Origin: CADEFX01 sp046154585
GTDB lineage: Bacteria; Pseudomonadota; Alphaproteobacteria; Rhizobiales; Hyphomicrobiaceae
Length of the DNA stretch: 64,000 bases
Assembly: GCA_046154585.1 (NCBI GenBank)
Contig: JBJXDX010000157.1
Coordinates: 1 to 64,000 of the forward strand
Direction: 5' to 3'
Of the stretch, positions 7,364 through 15,655 are shown one piece after another; within the stretch, counting starts at the first letter, position 1; each line of letters opens with the position of its first letter. A program made the translations under genes and the position numbers. The notes beneath the pieces were generated by a model. It was not told the origin of the DNA and searched no databases. It saw only the letters and a list, made by a program, of their open reading frames with translations.

Positions 7364-8164
7364 ATGCGCAGGCTGGCCGTCGTTCCAATCCTGGGTGCCG
7401 TGTTGCTTGCCGGCCAAGTCCCAACTCTGGGCCAAACGCCGAAGGTCGGCATCAATGCGCCCAAGCTCATTCATGTAGAGCCTGCGGAGCAAAGCCCCTT
7501 TCCCGTCCCGGTTGTTCAAGCGGAGATTCTGCCGCGAAATGCGTTCCTGCGCATTCGCGGATTGCCGTTATCGGCCAACCTGTCGGACGGACGGCAGATC
7601 GTGGGAGGCTCCTGGGCCGTTCCGCTTTCGGCGCTTCCGACGCTGACGATTACAGTACCGGCCGGATCTGAAGGCGAGACTGAAATCGCAATGTCACTCG
7701 AGACCGTCGATGGCCGCGTGCTAGCCGCGGCCAAATCGACCCTGCTGATCGCACCGGCAGCGCTGCTGTCTGCCGACCCGTCGAAACGCTCCACGCCGGT
7801 GACGATCGGGGCAGCCACGCGCGAAACGACAGCTGCGACAGAGCAAGCTCCGATACCGATTGTACCGCAGCTCACTCCCGAGTTGAGGGCCCAAGCGGAA
7901 AAGTATCTCCAGAGGGGAGACGAGAGCATCGGTGGCGGCAACATCACCGTCGCGCGGATGTTCTATCAGCGTGCCGCCGAGATCGGCCTGGCCCAAGGCG
8001 CGCTGTCGCTGGCCGCAACATTCGACGCTAACGAGTTGTCACGATGGAATGTGGTTGGCGGCGTGCAGCCCGAGCCAGAGCAGGCACGCAAGTGGTACGA
8101 GAAGGCGCACGCACTCGGATCAATGGACGCCGCAGCCCGTCTGCAGCGGCTGAGCGCGCGATAG
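7364..8164 (+). CDS. secreted protein with C-terminal Sel1-like repeats
   Basis: A 266-residue product with a signal peptide (MRRLAVVPILGAVLLAGQVPTLGQ). The middle (residues 55-140) is a beta-rich domain of unknown type with PRNAFLRIRGLPLSANLSDG. The C-terminus holds two helical units, ARMFYQRAAEIGLAQGALSL and QARKWYEKAHALGSMDAAAR, which fit Sel1/TPR-like repeats used in protein contacts. Similar Rhizobiales proteins are annotated only as hypothetical or Sel1-repeat. It is likely periplasmic. Start chosen because the signal peptide begins there and GGGGGAG precedes it; that ribosome site lies within a hairpin. Confidence 0.78.
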   Translation: MRRLAVVPILGAVLLAGQVPTLGQTPKVGINAPKLIHVEPAEQSPFPVPVVQAEILPRNAFLRIRGLPLSANLSDGRQIVGGSWAVPLSALPTLTITVPAGSEGETEIAMSLETVDGRVLAAAKSTLLIAPAALLSADPSKRSTPVTIGAATRETTAATEQAPIPIVPQLTPELRAQAEKYLQRGDESIGGGNITVARMFYQRAAEIGLAQGALSLAATFDANELSRWNVVGGVQPEPEQARKWYEKAHALGSMDAAARLQRLSAR

Positions 8165-8221
8165 CGCCTTGCCCGCATACCAACAGCACCAACACCTGTT
8201 TGAGCGCGTGGGTATATTGCC

Positions 8222-8296
<75 letters not shown>

Positions 8297-8360
8297 GCGC
8301 CCTCCGATTACCGTCTCGCGCACACGCTTGTAAAGCGGTGGTTGGTATGCGAAGGGCATT

Positions 8361-8382
8361 TGTCGTGTCGTGTCGTGTCGTG
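8361..8382. repeat. pentanucleotide tandem repeat (TGTCG)4
   Basis: Four exact copies of TGTCG plus a partial TG run from 8361 to 8382, 19 bases before the start of the amino-acid binding protein and 65 bases upstream of the divergent tRNA-Val. A five-base unit could vary in copy number by slippage; being outside the frame chosen here, it would change leader spacing and not the protein. Confidence 0.75.
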
Positions 8383-8400
8383 AACGGGTGGAGGGGTTGC

Positions 8401-9420
8401 ATGCTGCGTCGATGCCTAGGGGCACTTATCGGTTTTGCGTTGGTATCTGCACCTGTCGCGGCCTCGGCGCAAACGACGCTCGAGAAGATCAAAGCGCGCG
8501 GCCAGATCGTCTGCGGCGCCAGCCTCGGCGTTCCGGGTTTCTCCTATCCCGACGACAAGGGCACGTGGACGGGTTTCGACACCGACATGTGCCGGGCACT
8601 CGCCGCCGTGATCTTCGACGATCCGAACAAGGCGTCCTACGTGCCGCTGTCGTCCAAAGACCGCATGATCGCGCTGCAGACGGGCACCATCGACGTGCTG
8701 TCGCGCACCACAACGTGGACCTCCTCGCGCGATGCGGGCCAGGGCATCGTCTTCACGGCCATCAATTATTACGACGGCCAGGGCTTCATCGTGCGCAAGT
8801 CGCTCGGCATCAAGTCGGCCAAGGAGCTGAACGGCGCCACGATCTGTGTCAGCCAGGGCACCACGACCGAGCTCAACCTCGCCGACTTCGCGCGCAGCAA
8901 CGGCATCAAGGTCAACGTCCTGAACTTCATCGACACCAACGAGACGGCCAAGGCCTACGAAGCGAGCCGCTGCGACGGCTATACCACCGACATGTCGCAG
9001 CTTGCCGCCAACCGCCTCAAGTTCGCCAATCCCGGCGATCACGTCATCCTGCCGGATATCATCTCCAAGGAGCCGCTGGGCCCGTGGGTCCGGCGCGGCG
9101 ACGAGCAGTGGTTCGCGCTCGTCCGCTGGACCTTGTTCGCCATGCTCAATGCGGAGGAACTCGGTGTTACCCAGGCCAACGTCGCCGACATGCTGAAATC
9201 GGACAATCCCGAGATCAAGCGTCTGCTCGGCACCGAAGGCAACATGGGCGAGCAGCTCGGTGTGCCAGCCGACTGGGTGGTGCGCATCCTCCGGCACGTC
9301 GGCAACTATGGCGAATCCTTCGAGCGGCACCTCGGCCCCAACACCCGCATCGGCCTGGCGCGCGGCTCCAACGAGCTGTGGAGCAAAGGCGGCCTGCAGT
9401 ACGCGCCGCCGATCCGCTGA
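8401..9420 (+). CDS. periplasmic amino-acid-binding protein (AapJ-like), orphan
   Basis: A 339-residue type 3 solute-binding protein with a signal peptide (MLRRCLGALIGFALVSAPVAASAQ). The start of the mature domain, RGQIVCGASLGVPGFSYPD, and WTGFDTDMCRALAAVIF are typical of the AapJ/BztA group that binds general L-amino acids for ABC uptake. No permease or ATPase gene lies near it, so it must use components encoded elsewhere or act as a sensor. ATG 8401 is preceded by GGAGGGG; the in-frame ATG 8338 would add 21 residues containing a tandem repeat and spoil the signal peptide. Confidence 0.9.
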   Translation: MLRRCLGALIGFALVSAPVAASAQTTLEKIKARGQIVCGASLGVPGFSYPDDKGTWTGFDTDMCRALAAVIFDDPNKASYVPLSSKDRMIALQTGTIDVLSRTTTWTSSRDAGQGIVFTAINYYDGQGFIVRKSLGIKSAKELNGATICVSQGTTTELNLADFARSNGIKVNVLNFIDTNETAKAYEASRCDGYTTDMSQLAANRLKFANPGDHVILPDIISKEPLGPWVRRGDEQWFALVRWTLFAMLNAEELGVTQANVADMLKSDNPEIKRLLGTEGNMGEQLGVPADWVVRILRHVGNYGESFERHLGPNTRIGLARGSNELWSKGGLQYAPPIR

Positions 9421-9440
9421 GCGGCACGAGGAGGCCCAAG

Positions 9441-11258
9441 ATGAACGAATTCGATCGCTCGCTGCAGCAGGTGCAGATGGTGGAACATGCCCGACGTTCC
9501 GCCGCGCATTGGCTCGACGCCTTCGAGACGGCACTTGCATCGAGGGAAGCAGAAAAGATCGGCGCCTTGTTCCATGACGATTGCCATTGGCGGGACGTGC
9601 TGGCCTTCACGTGGCACTTTACGTCTGCGGAGGGCCGCGAGAACGTTGCGGCACGGCTCGCAGCAGAACAAGGGCGCACTGCGGCGCACGGCTTTCATTT
9701 GCCTCCGGGCCGCAAGCCGCCCCGCAAGGTGCGCCGCGTTGGCATCGATTGCATCGAGGCAATTTTCGAGTTCGCAACCGTCGAAGGTCGCGGTGCCGGC
9801 ATCATTCGTCTGTCGCCGACGGCCGGTGGCGGCGATGACATGAAGGCATGGCTGATTTCGACCACACTCGAAAACCTGAGGGGCCACGAAGAGAAGATCG
9901 GCACCAACCGTCCATCCGGCGCTGCGTACTCCCGGAATTTCGGCGGCGACAACTGGGATGACATGCGCCGAAAGGCGCGGGCTTTTGACGATCGCGAACC
10001 GGCCGTCATCGTCGTGGGCGGCGCACAGGCTGGCCTCTCCATCGCCGCGCGGCTCAATCAGCTCGGGGTCGATACGCTCCTCGTCGAGAAGTGGCCCCGC
10101 ATCGGCGATAGCTGGAGGAAGCGCTATCACTCGCTGGCGCTGCACAATTCGGTCCATCTCAATCACCTGCCGTACATGGACTTCCCGCCGACCTTTCCGA
10201 CGTACATTCCGAAGGACATGCTCGGGAACTGGTTCGAGTTCTACGCCGACGTCATGGAGATCAACTGCTGGACGGATACGGAGTTCGTCGGCGGTAGTTG
10301 GGACGACGAGACAAAACGCTGGACGGCCCGGCTGCGGCGGTCTGATGGGACCGAGCGCGTTATGCGGCCTCGCCATCTCGTGCTCGCCAACGGCGTCAGC
10401 AGCTATCCGTTCATCCCCGACCTGCCGGGGATCGAGGACTTCAAGGGGGAAGTCATTCACTCCGAAGGCTTCACGAGCGGCGCGGCGTGGACAGGGAAGA
10501 AGGCACTTATTCTGGGCACCGGCAGCAGCGCCAACGATATCGCGCTCGACCTCCACAGCCATGGCGTGAACACCACCCTCATTCAGCGCGGCTCCACGAC
10601 GGTTGTTTCCATCGACCCGAGCGCCAGGCTCAATGAGGCTGTCTGGGATGAGGGCCCGCCACTCGAGGACTGCGATCTCATCGTCTCGTCGGCAACGCCG
10701 TCGCTGATCGTCAAGGGCTACAAGCTGGTTGCAAAACGCATGCTCGAGCTCGACAAGGAGATGATCGATGGTCTCCAGAGTATCGGCTTCAAGCACGATA
10801 TGGGCGAGGACGAAGCCGGCCATCAGTTGAAATATTTCCGGCGCGGCGGCGGCTATAATCTCGATGCCGGCAGCTCGGCCCTGATGATCAAGGGTGAAAT
10901 CGGTCTCCTGCAATATGACCGCATCGAACGCTTCACCGCCGAGGGCGCATGTCTGAAAGATGGCTCGACGGTCCCGGCCGATATCCTCGTTCTGGCGACT
11001 GGCTACTTTCCGCAAATGGAGCTTGTACGCCGCGCGCTGGGTGAGGAGATGGTGGAGCGCATCGGTCCGGTGTGGGGCCTCGGCGACGATGGCGAGCTCA
11101 ACAACATGTACAAGCGCACGCCGCAACAAGGCCTGTGGTTCATTGCCGGCGGACTGTCCCAGTGCCGCATCAACTCGAAGTATCTGGCCTTGCAGATCAA
11201 GGCGACGGAGCTTGGCAAACTTGGCCCATTAGAGGAAACCGCAGATCCGCCGACTTAG
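9441..11258 (+). CDS. flavin-containing monooxygenase with N-terminal SnoaL-like domain
   Basis: A 605-residue two-domain protein. Residues 10-150 look like an NTF2/SnoaL-like alpha+beta cone (HWLDAFETALASREAEKIGA then FHDDCHWRDVLAFTWHF). Residues 185-600 form a class B flavoprotein monooxygenase: FAD site VIVVGGAQAGLS at 189-200, FKGEVIH at 334-340, NADPH site LILGTGSSANDIAL at 356-369, and LATGY near 540. Such enzymes insert oxygen into organic substrates at the cost of NADPH; substrate unknown. GAGGAGG precedes ATG 9441. The gene follows the binding protein by 20 bases and may be cotranscribed with it. Confidence 0.88.
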   Translation: MNEFDRSLQQVQMVEHARRSAAHWLDAFETALASREAEKIGALFHDDCHWRDVLAFTWHFTSAEGRENVAARLAAEQGRTAAHGFHLPPGRKPPRKVRRVGIDCIEAIFEFATVEGRGAGIIRLSPTAGGGDDMKAWLISTTLENLRGHEEKIGTNRPSGAAYSRNFGGDNWDDMRRKARAFDDREPAVIVVGGAQAGLSIAARLNQLGVDTLLVEKWPRIGDSWRKRYHSLALHNSVHLNHLPYMDFPPTFPTYIPKDMLGNWFEFYADVMEINCWTDTEFVGGSWDDETKRWTARLRRSDGTERVMRPRHLVLANGVSSYPFIPDLPGIEDFKGEVIHSEGFTSGAAWTGKKALILGTGSSANDIALDLHSHGVNTTLIQRGSTTVVSIDPSARLNEAVWDEGPPLEDCDLIVSSATPSLIVKGYKLVAKRMLELDKEMIDGLQSIGFKHDMGEDEAGHQLKYFRRGGGYNLDAGSSALMIKGEIGLLQYDRIERFTAEGACLKDGSTVPADILVLATGYFPQMELVRRALGEEMVERIGPVWGLGDDGELNNMYKRTPQQGLWFIAGGLSQCRINSKYLALQIKATELGKLGPLEETADPPT

Positions 11259-11391
11259 GACTGTCGTGTCAGCGGAGCGGCTGGTCCCCGTGCCGAATAG
11301 CCTGAGAGAACAGAAATCGGACGACATTGTCGCCACGCCGGTCCGAAAGTGTCACCTGCGGTGAAACGTCTTGCTAAGTCATTGAAAGAAT

Positions 11392-11467
<76 letters not shown>

Positions 11468-11642
11468 AAACAAGAAAAGCGTGCCGGCCGGAACAATCGG
11501 GCGAGCGCGCTGTCACGAGCGTCGGAATACGGGTTCGCTCCGGTGAAGTCAAGGGAAGGCGACATGTTGCTACGACTTGATCCCGAGCGATTTCACCGCT
11601 CGTGCGGGCCGCGTCGACAGAGGCTCTCGAGGAGTTGCGGGC

Positions 11643-12872
11643 TCACGCGATGAGCCCTGCGAGCGGCAGAATTCTCTCGGATCCTGGAAAGATCGCATCT
11701 CTCAAGACCGAGGGCGACAGATCGAACTGCTCCGCCAGCATGCCTTTGAGGATCGCGCGCAGATCCACCGTGGGCTTCAGATCGCGTCCCTCGAACAGGT
11801 CGCCATCTTTCAGCCCCGGCCAATCGGCGATGACGCGCCCGCCCTTGAGAGCACCGCCTGCGAGCAGCGCGACGGTGCCGGTGCCATGATCGGTTCCGAC
11901 TGTGCCGTTGATGCGCGCCGTCCGCCCGAACTCTGTGATGGCGATGATCGATGTGTCCTTCCAGCGCGCGCCGAGGCCGTTCTCGAAGGCTTCGAGCGCC
12001 GCATCGAGCCCGCCGAGAAGCTGGGCCAGCCTGCCGGTTGGTCCGCCCTCGTTGGCGTGCGTATCCCAGCCATCGAAAGACAGTGCAGCAACACGCGGAC
12101 CGTCGTCCGCCGCCATGAGCTTTGCCGCGCCTTCGGCCGTCAGGCGCATGCCCATGATCGCATTGCGGTCGCGTGCCGCCACGGGACCGGACATGCCTTC
12201 GCGCGATGCCAGACGGTCGGTATCGAGACCTTGCGCGAGTGCAGCTTTGAGGGCCGGGTCGAGATGCGTGTACAAATCCATGACGCGGTTGGCGAGGTCA
12301 TCCGGCGCCGCCATCGCTAGCCTCGGCGCCCAGCCCAGGACCGGCACTTTGCCGCGCAGGATGAGGGGCGTTGCCGGCCCGACAGCCAGTCCGCGCGCGT
12401 TGATCCGCTCGCCGCTCGGCAAGGCGCTCAGGGCCCGGTTCAGCCAGCCGGATTCGATGTGTCCTGGCCCCGCGTACCCGCTCTCCAGAACATCCTGGCC
12501 GTCGAAATGGGAACGCTCGCGATAGCCGGTCGCGGCGGCATGAACGACGGCGGCCTGGCCGCCTTTGAACATGCGCGCTAACGCCGGCATGGCCGGATGC
12601 AACGCAAAGAAACTATCCAGCGGCATTGCCGGATGGTCGCCGGACAGCGACAGCGCGATCTGACCGTGCAGACTGGCGTATCTTGGGTCACCGACGGGCG
12701 CGACCGTGGCAAGCCCGTCCAGGGCTCCGCGCAGAACGATCACCACGAAGCGCGGATCGCGTGTGCCCGCCGCGCTTGCGATCCGGGGCAGGTGCGCCCA
12801 GGCGAACATGGCGCTTCCGCCCAGCAGGAAGGCGCGGCGCGATGGCGACAGAGCCTCGCAACACTCGAGCAT
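11643..12872 (-). CDS. DUF1501 domain protein with Tat-type signal
   Basis: A 409-residue protein beginning with a twin-arginine style signal (SRRAFLLGGSAMFAWAHL) and continuing as a DUF1501 protein, a branch of the alkaline phosphatase/sulfatase fold: FDGWDTHANEGG, ITEFGRTARING and TDHGTGTVALLAGG are the family blocks with likely metal ligands Asp and His. Function is unknown; it is nearly always encoded with a DUF1800 protein, as here. ATG 12872 is used because GGAG lies 7 bases before it; GTG 12884 is a possible longer start. The ATG lies 3 bases beyond the stop of the upstream DUF1800 gene, indicating coupling. Confidence 0.88.
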   Translation of the reverse strand: MLECCEALSPSRRAFLLGGSAMFAWAHLPRIASAAGTRDPRFVVIVLRGALDGLATVAPVGDPRYASLHGQIALSLSGDHPAMPLDSFFALHPAMPALARMFKGGQAAVVHAAATGYRERSHFDGQDVLESGYAGPGHIESGWLNRALSALPSGERINARGLAVGPATPLILRGKVPVLGWAPRLAMAAPDDLANRVMDLYTHLDPALKAALAQGLDTDRLASREGMSGPVAARDRNAIMGMRLTAEGAAKLMAADDGPRVAALSFDGWDTHANEGGPTGRLAQLLGGLDAALEAFENGLGARWKDTSIIAITEFGRTARINGTVGTDHGTGTVALLAGGALKGGRVIADWPGLKDGDLFEGRDLKPTVDLRAILKGMLAEQFDLSPSVLRDAIFPGSERILPLAGLIA

Positions 12873-12874
12873 GG

Positions 12875-14317
12875 CTATCTCCACTGAAATTCGGGGGCCA
12901 TCAGGAACAGCGCAAGTGCTTGTTGGCGGGTCTCGGCGCGGGCAACGGCTTGGCGTGTTTCCGCCGATGCCATCTCACCGAGACAGGAGTCGACAAGCGT
13001 GCGCGGATGCGGCGCATCCCGCATTCTGGCGGCAATCGCTGCCGCCACATCGAGCCGGGACTTCATGCCTTTCGGCGTCAGCCATGCGGGTGAGATGTCA
13101 GGCCAGCCGTTTGGGCCGGGCGGTTGCCAAAGAGGCATTCCCATCGTCAGCAAGGGGCCGAGCAGCAGCCGCTCGTTGTCGGGCACATGCGAAATCGCAC
13201 GCATGGAGGCCATCAGAAACTCGTGCGGGGATCGCAACTTCGTCCGGCTCGCCGACCACGCCTCGTCGGAATCGACGAGGGCAATCGCCAGGGCTTTCAG
13301 ATCGCCCCCGCTGCGCTCGAACACGGCCGCCAGGCGATCGGTAAGCCATGCCGGCGGTTCGTCGGCGACAAAATGACGGGCGAACTTCGTGGCGATATGC
13401 CGGGCGGTAGAGGGATGCCGGGCCAGATCGGCGAGGCCCGCCTCGGCTTGCTCGATGCCACCGTCGGCGTAGCGCTTGCCGACCAGGATCCTGTCGCCGG
13501 GCTCGTGCCCGCGCGCGAAGAAGGTGAAGACGCCCGGCTCTCCGATCCGCCCTTCCGGCCCTGGAAACGTCCAGCCCGTCAGCATCTGGGCCAGGGCCTT
13601 CACGTCCGTTTGCGTGTAGCCGCCGTCAACGCCCAACGTGTGCAGCTCGAGAATCTCACGCGCCAGATTCTCGTTGAGCCCCTGCTTGCGGACTCGACCG
13701 GCCTGAGAGCCCGGGCCGAAGGATCGGGTGTTGTCGAGATAGGCGAGCATCGCTGGATGCCCGACGACGGCGCGCAGCATGTCGGAAAATCGCCCCAGCG
13801 CGTGCGGTCTGATCGCCTCGCGCTCGAAACTGCCGACCGTCGCCCGGACAGTGCCGCCCTTCAAAGCGGAAACGGCAAAATGGTTCGACCAGAAGTGCAC
13901 CAACCGTTCCACGAAACCAGCTTCGGCTTTGGCAACCCGCTTGAAGCGGGCGAGAGCTTCATTGCGAAAGACCCGCTGGGGTACCGGCTGGACGGCTTCG
14001 CTAGCGACAGCCGGCATGCCGTCCATCGCGGCGCCCTGCATGGCTTGGGCGGCCGGATCGGGAGACGGCGCCTCCATCTTTTGCTGGCGCGCTGCAAGCG
14101 TCTGCCGACGCTCCTCGAACAAGGCCTGCAAGGCGTCTCGCGACGACGAAAGTGCCAGGTCGGCGCCGATTGCTAGAGCGGCGTCGTTGAGCTCGGACTT
14201 GAGATAACCCCGAGGGTCTGCTGCCGCCGTTGTGAGGTCTGTGCCGCCTCCGCGTGCCCCGTATCCAAAGCGCGCGAGGGCCGTAAAACCGGACGCGGGA
14301 TCGGGACCTATGGTCAT
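12875..14317 (-). CDS. DUF1800 domain protein
   Basis: A 480-residue DUF1800 protein. Typical blocks are ALARFGYGARGG near the start, ERLVHFWSNHFAVS, and NLAREILELHTLGVDGGYTQ in the middle, followed by ALAQMLTGWTF and FVADEPPAWL. The role is unknown; with its DUF1501 partner it forms a two-gene operon often found in bacteria that export large envelope components. No signal peptide is obvious. ATG 14317 has GGAG seven bases upstream (GGAGACGAGCC); upstream extension to 14452 would run into the palindromic repeat and is rejected. Confidence 0.87.
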   Translation of the reverse strand: MTIGPDPASGFTALARFGYGARGGGTDLTTAAADPRGYLKSELNDAALAIGADLALSSSRDALQALFEERRQTLAARQQKMEAPSPDPAAQAMQGAAMDGMPAVASEAVQPVPQRVFRNEALARFKRVAKAEAGFVERLVHFWSNHFAVSALKGGTVRATVGSFEREAIRPHALGRFSDMLRAVVGHPAMLAYLDNTRSFGPGSQAGRVRKQGLNENLAREILELHTLGVDGGYTQTDVKALAQMLTGWTFPGPEGRIGEPGVFTFFARGHEPGDRILVGKRYADGGIEQAEAGLADLARHPSTARHIATKFARHFVADEPPAWLTDRLAAVFERSGGDLKALAIALVDSDEAWSASRTKLRSPHEFLMASMRAISHVPDNERLLLGPLLTMGMPLWQPPGPNGWPDISPAWLTPKGMKSRLDVAAAIAARMRDAPHPRTLVDSCLGEMASAETRQAVARAETRQQALALFLMAPEFQWR

Positions 14318-14385
14318 GGCTCGTCTCCGTCTGCCGAACCGTAACGCGACGCCTGGAACCGATCCGTCGCGCAAACGTGATCGCC

Positions 14386-14463
14386 CTAGTGTCCCTATTC
14401 CGAAGTTCGCCCAATCGCGATGCCAGGTTCGGGAGCGAACTTCGGAATCCAAAGGGACACTAG
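14386..14463. repeat. bulged palindrome A (REP/BIME-like)
   Basis: Left arm 14386-14410 (CTAGTGTCCCT then ATTCCGAAGTTCGC) pairs completely with 14435-14448 and 14453-14463. A 4-base bulge (CCAA, 14449-14452) lies in the right arm, and the loop is 24 bases. The outer end is CTAGTGT. It lies upstream of the DUF1800 gene, 69 bases before its start. Confidence 0.85.
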
Positions 14464-14476
14464 AATCACAAACTTG

Positions 14477-14551
14477 CCAGTGTGATTCAGATCGAGAAAT
14501 TCGCTCCGAGATGGCCGGTAGTTACGGCGAATTTCTCGATCATCACACTAG
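14477..14551. repeat. bulged palindrome B, related to A and inverted
   Basis: The right arm 14527-14551 pairs with 14490-14504 (15 exact pairs) and with 14479-14486 (8 exact pairs), leaving a 3-base bulge TCA in the left arm at 14487-14489; the loop is 22 bases. Read from the outer end, the right arm is CTAGTGTGAT then GATCGAGAAATTCGC, the same length as the arm of palindrome A and identical at 17 of 25 positions. The bulge is on the opposite side, so B is the mirror of A. Confidence 0.83.
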
Positions 14552-14956
14552 CGCGATGTGGCCCCACTGCACCAATTCGGACGAGATCGAATTCCGCCAA
14601 TTGGCCAACTCTGTGGCGCGGGAAGTTCGGCGGTGCGGGGTCCGCACGTTCCCAGCCGGCCTGTTATTCGCCCGTAAAGGTTACTATTCGCCGTTTTCGC
14701 CACTTTCCAAACGCATTCGGCGGGGTTCATGCCCATGCCCCGTCTCACTAACCGGGCATCATGGCTGCCAGCCCCACTGGCAGCCGCGGAAGGCAGGGCG
14801 TCGCGCCCCCGCAACGCCCTGCTTTTTCCTTTGGTGACGTGAGCGCGCCCCGGCGGTGACACGCGATTAACGGTCTTCCCGCGTCGCTGTGCCGGCCCCC
14901 GACCAAAAGGAATACATCGTTCTCACGTGCATCACGCGATGCTGAGAGGAACGATC
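14552..14956. other. intergenic stretch with two hairpins and no convincing gene
   Basis: From the end of palindrome B to the small secreted gene I find no frame with a ribosome site and plausible protein. It contains CCAATT and AATTGG in inverted order at about 14572-14607, a perfect 8-pair hairpin (GGCTGCCA 14763-14770 with TGGCAGCC 14778-14785) and a terminator at 14793-14827. The pattern of two adjacent hairpins, the second followed by Ts, would suit the end of an unannotated plus-strand small RNA, but I see no promoter I can defend. Confidence 0.45.
14793..14827 (+). terminator. Rho-independent terminator
   Basis: GCAGGGCGT (14793-14801) pairs perfectly with ACGCCCTGC (14814-14822) across a 12-base loop and is followed by TTTTT. 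No protein gene ends just upstream on the plus strand, so it either ends a short non-coding transcript or blocks read-through toward the gene at 14957. Confidence 0.75.
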
Positions 14957-15346
14957 ATGCTGAGGATAATTCTCGCCACGTTCGCTTTCATAGTGGGAGC
15001 TTCCGCCAGCGCACTCGCGGGCGGCGAGATCATCCACTCCGGCGTGCGGGCGTACGAGCGGGCTGCCGTGACAAAAGTGGGTCACCGCGGCCGTCGCTGC
15101 AACGACTGCGATTACAGGCCTGCCCGCGTATACGACGAGGGGCGGTATTACAGGTCGTACGAATACCGGCGCTACGAGTATGACCGGCCGCCGGTGTATC
15201 AGCTGCATCGCCACTACGACCCGGGCGTCGTGTACTACGGTCCTGCCGGAGCTTATCGGCCCTATCCGCCCATCATCGTGTACGAAGTTCCGGCGCCCAC
15301 GTTCTATACGTATTCGCGCGAGCCCTACTATCATCGCGTCTGGTAG
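14957..15346 (+). CDS. secreted Tyr/Arg-rich protein, 129 aa
   Basis: The start has a signal peptide (MLRIILATFAFIVGASASALA), and GAGAGGA precedes ATG 14957 by 6 bases; the in-frame ATG at 14927 lacks such a site. The mature part is dominated by Tyr, Arg and Pro (YYRSYEYRRYEYDRPPVY) with a Cys pair CNDC near residue 57. Rhizobiales genomes carry many such basic, tyrosine-rich periplasmic or surface proteins without known role. It is followed 24 bases later by another small secreted protein, so the two probably form one transcript. Confidence 0.75.
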   Translation: MLRIILATFAFIVGASASALAGGEIIHSGVRAYERAAVTKVGHRGRRCNDCDYRPARVYDEGRYYRSYEYRRYEYDRPPVYQLHRHYDPGVVYYGPAGAYRPYPPIIVYEVPAPTFYTYSREPYYHRVW

Positions 15347-15370
15347 GCTGCACGATCGTCAGGAGTCCGC

Positions 15371-15631
15371 ATGCGCAAGCTGCTTGCACTGCTCGTTTCA
15401 TTCTCCGCGGTTGGTTTCTCGGCGAGCGCCGCGCAAGCCAGCGGCTGGCATTCCGGCCCGCCCTGTCCCTACGTCCACAACTGGCACCTGCCTCGAAAGG
15501 CCTATGGCGAATGGGCTGACTTCAAGCTGTTCACCGGCAGTTGGAAAGAGCGCCACAGAGTTGTGCGCCGCGATCGCCGCGGCGTGGTGGTCAAGGTCGT
15601 GCGGCCCGCAGCGCGCTACGGTTGCGTGTGA
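15371..15631 (+). CDS. small secreted protein, 86 aa
   Basis: An 86-residue protein with signal peptide (MRKLLALLVSFSAVGFSASAAQA). The mature part has a few Trp and His residues (WHSGPPCPYVHNWHLPRKA) and a basic tail RVVRRDRRGVVVKVVRPAAR, ending in YGCV; its two cysteines could pair. AGGAG lies 7 bases before the ATG. I recognise no family. It sits directly behind the Tyr/Arg-rich protein and convergent with the MFS gene. Confidence 0.7.
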   Translation: MRKLLALLVSFSAVGFSASAAQASGWHSGPPCPYVHNWHLPRKAYGEWADFKLFTGSWKERHRVVRRDRRGVVVKVVRPAARYGCV

Positions 15632-15655
15632 GTCGCGCGGCAAGTCGCTGAACCG

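Noticed and set aside
8370..9440. N-terminal extension of the monooxygenase frame
   Set aside because: It overlaps the binding protein gene in another frame; a strong GAGGAGG site and family start lie at 9441.
14548..14862. 104-codon minus-strand frame and overlapping plus-strand frames between the palindromes and 14957
   Set aside because: They pass through perfect hairpins and a terminator, and show no ribosome site or protein-like pattern.
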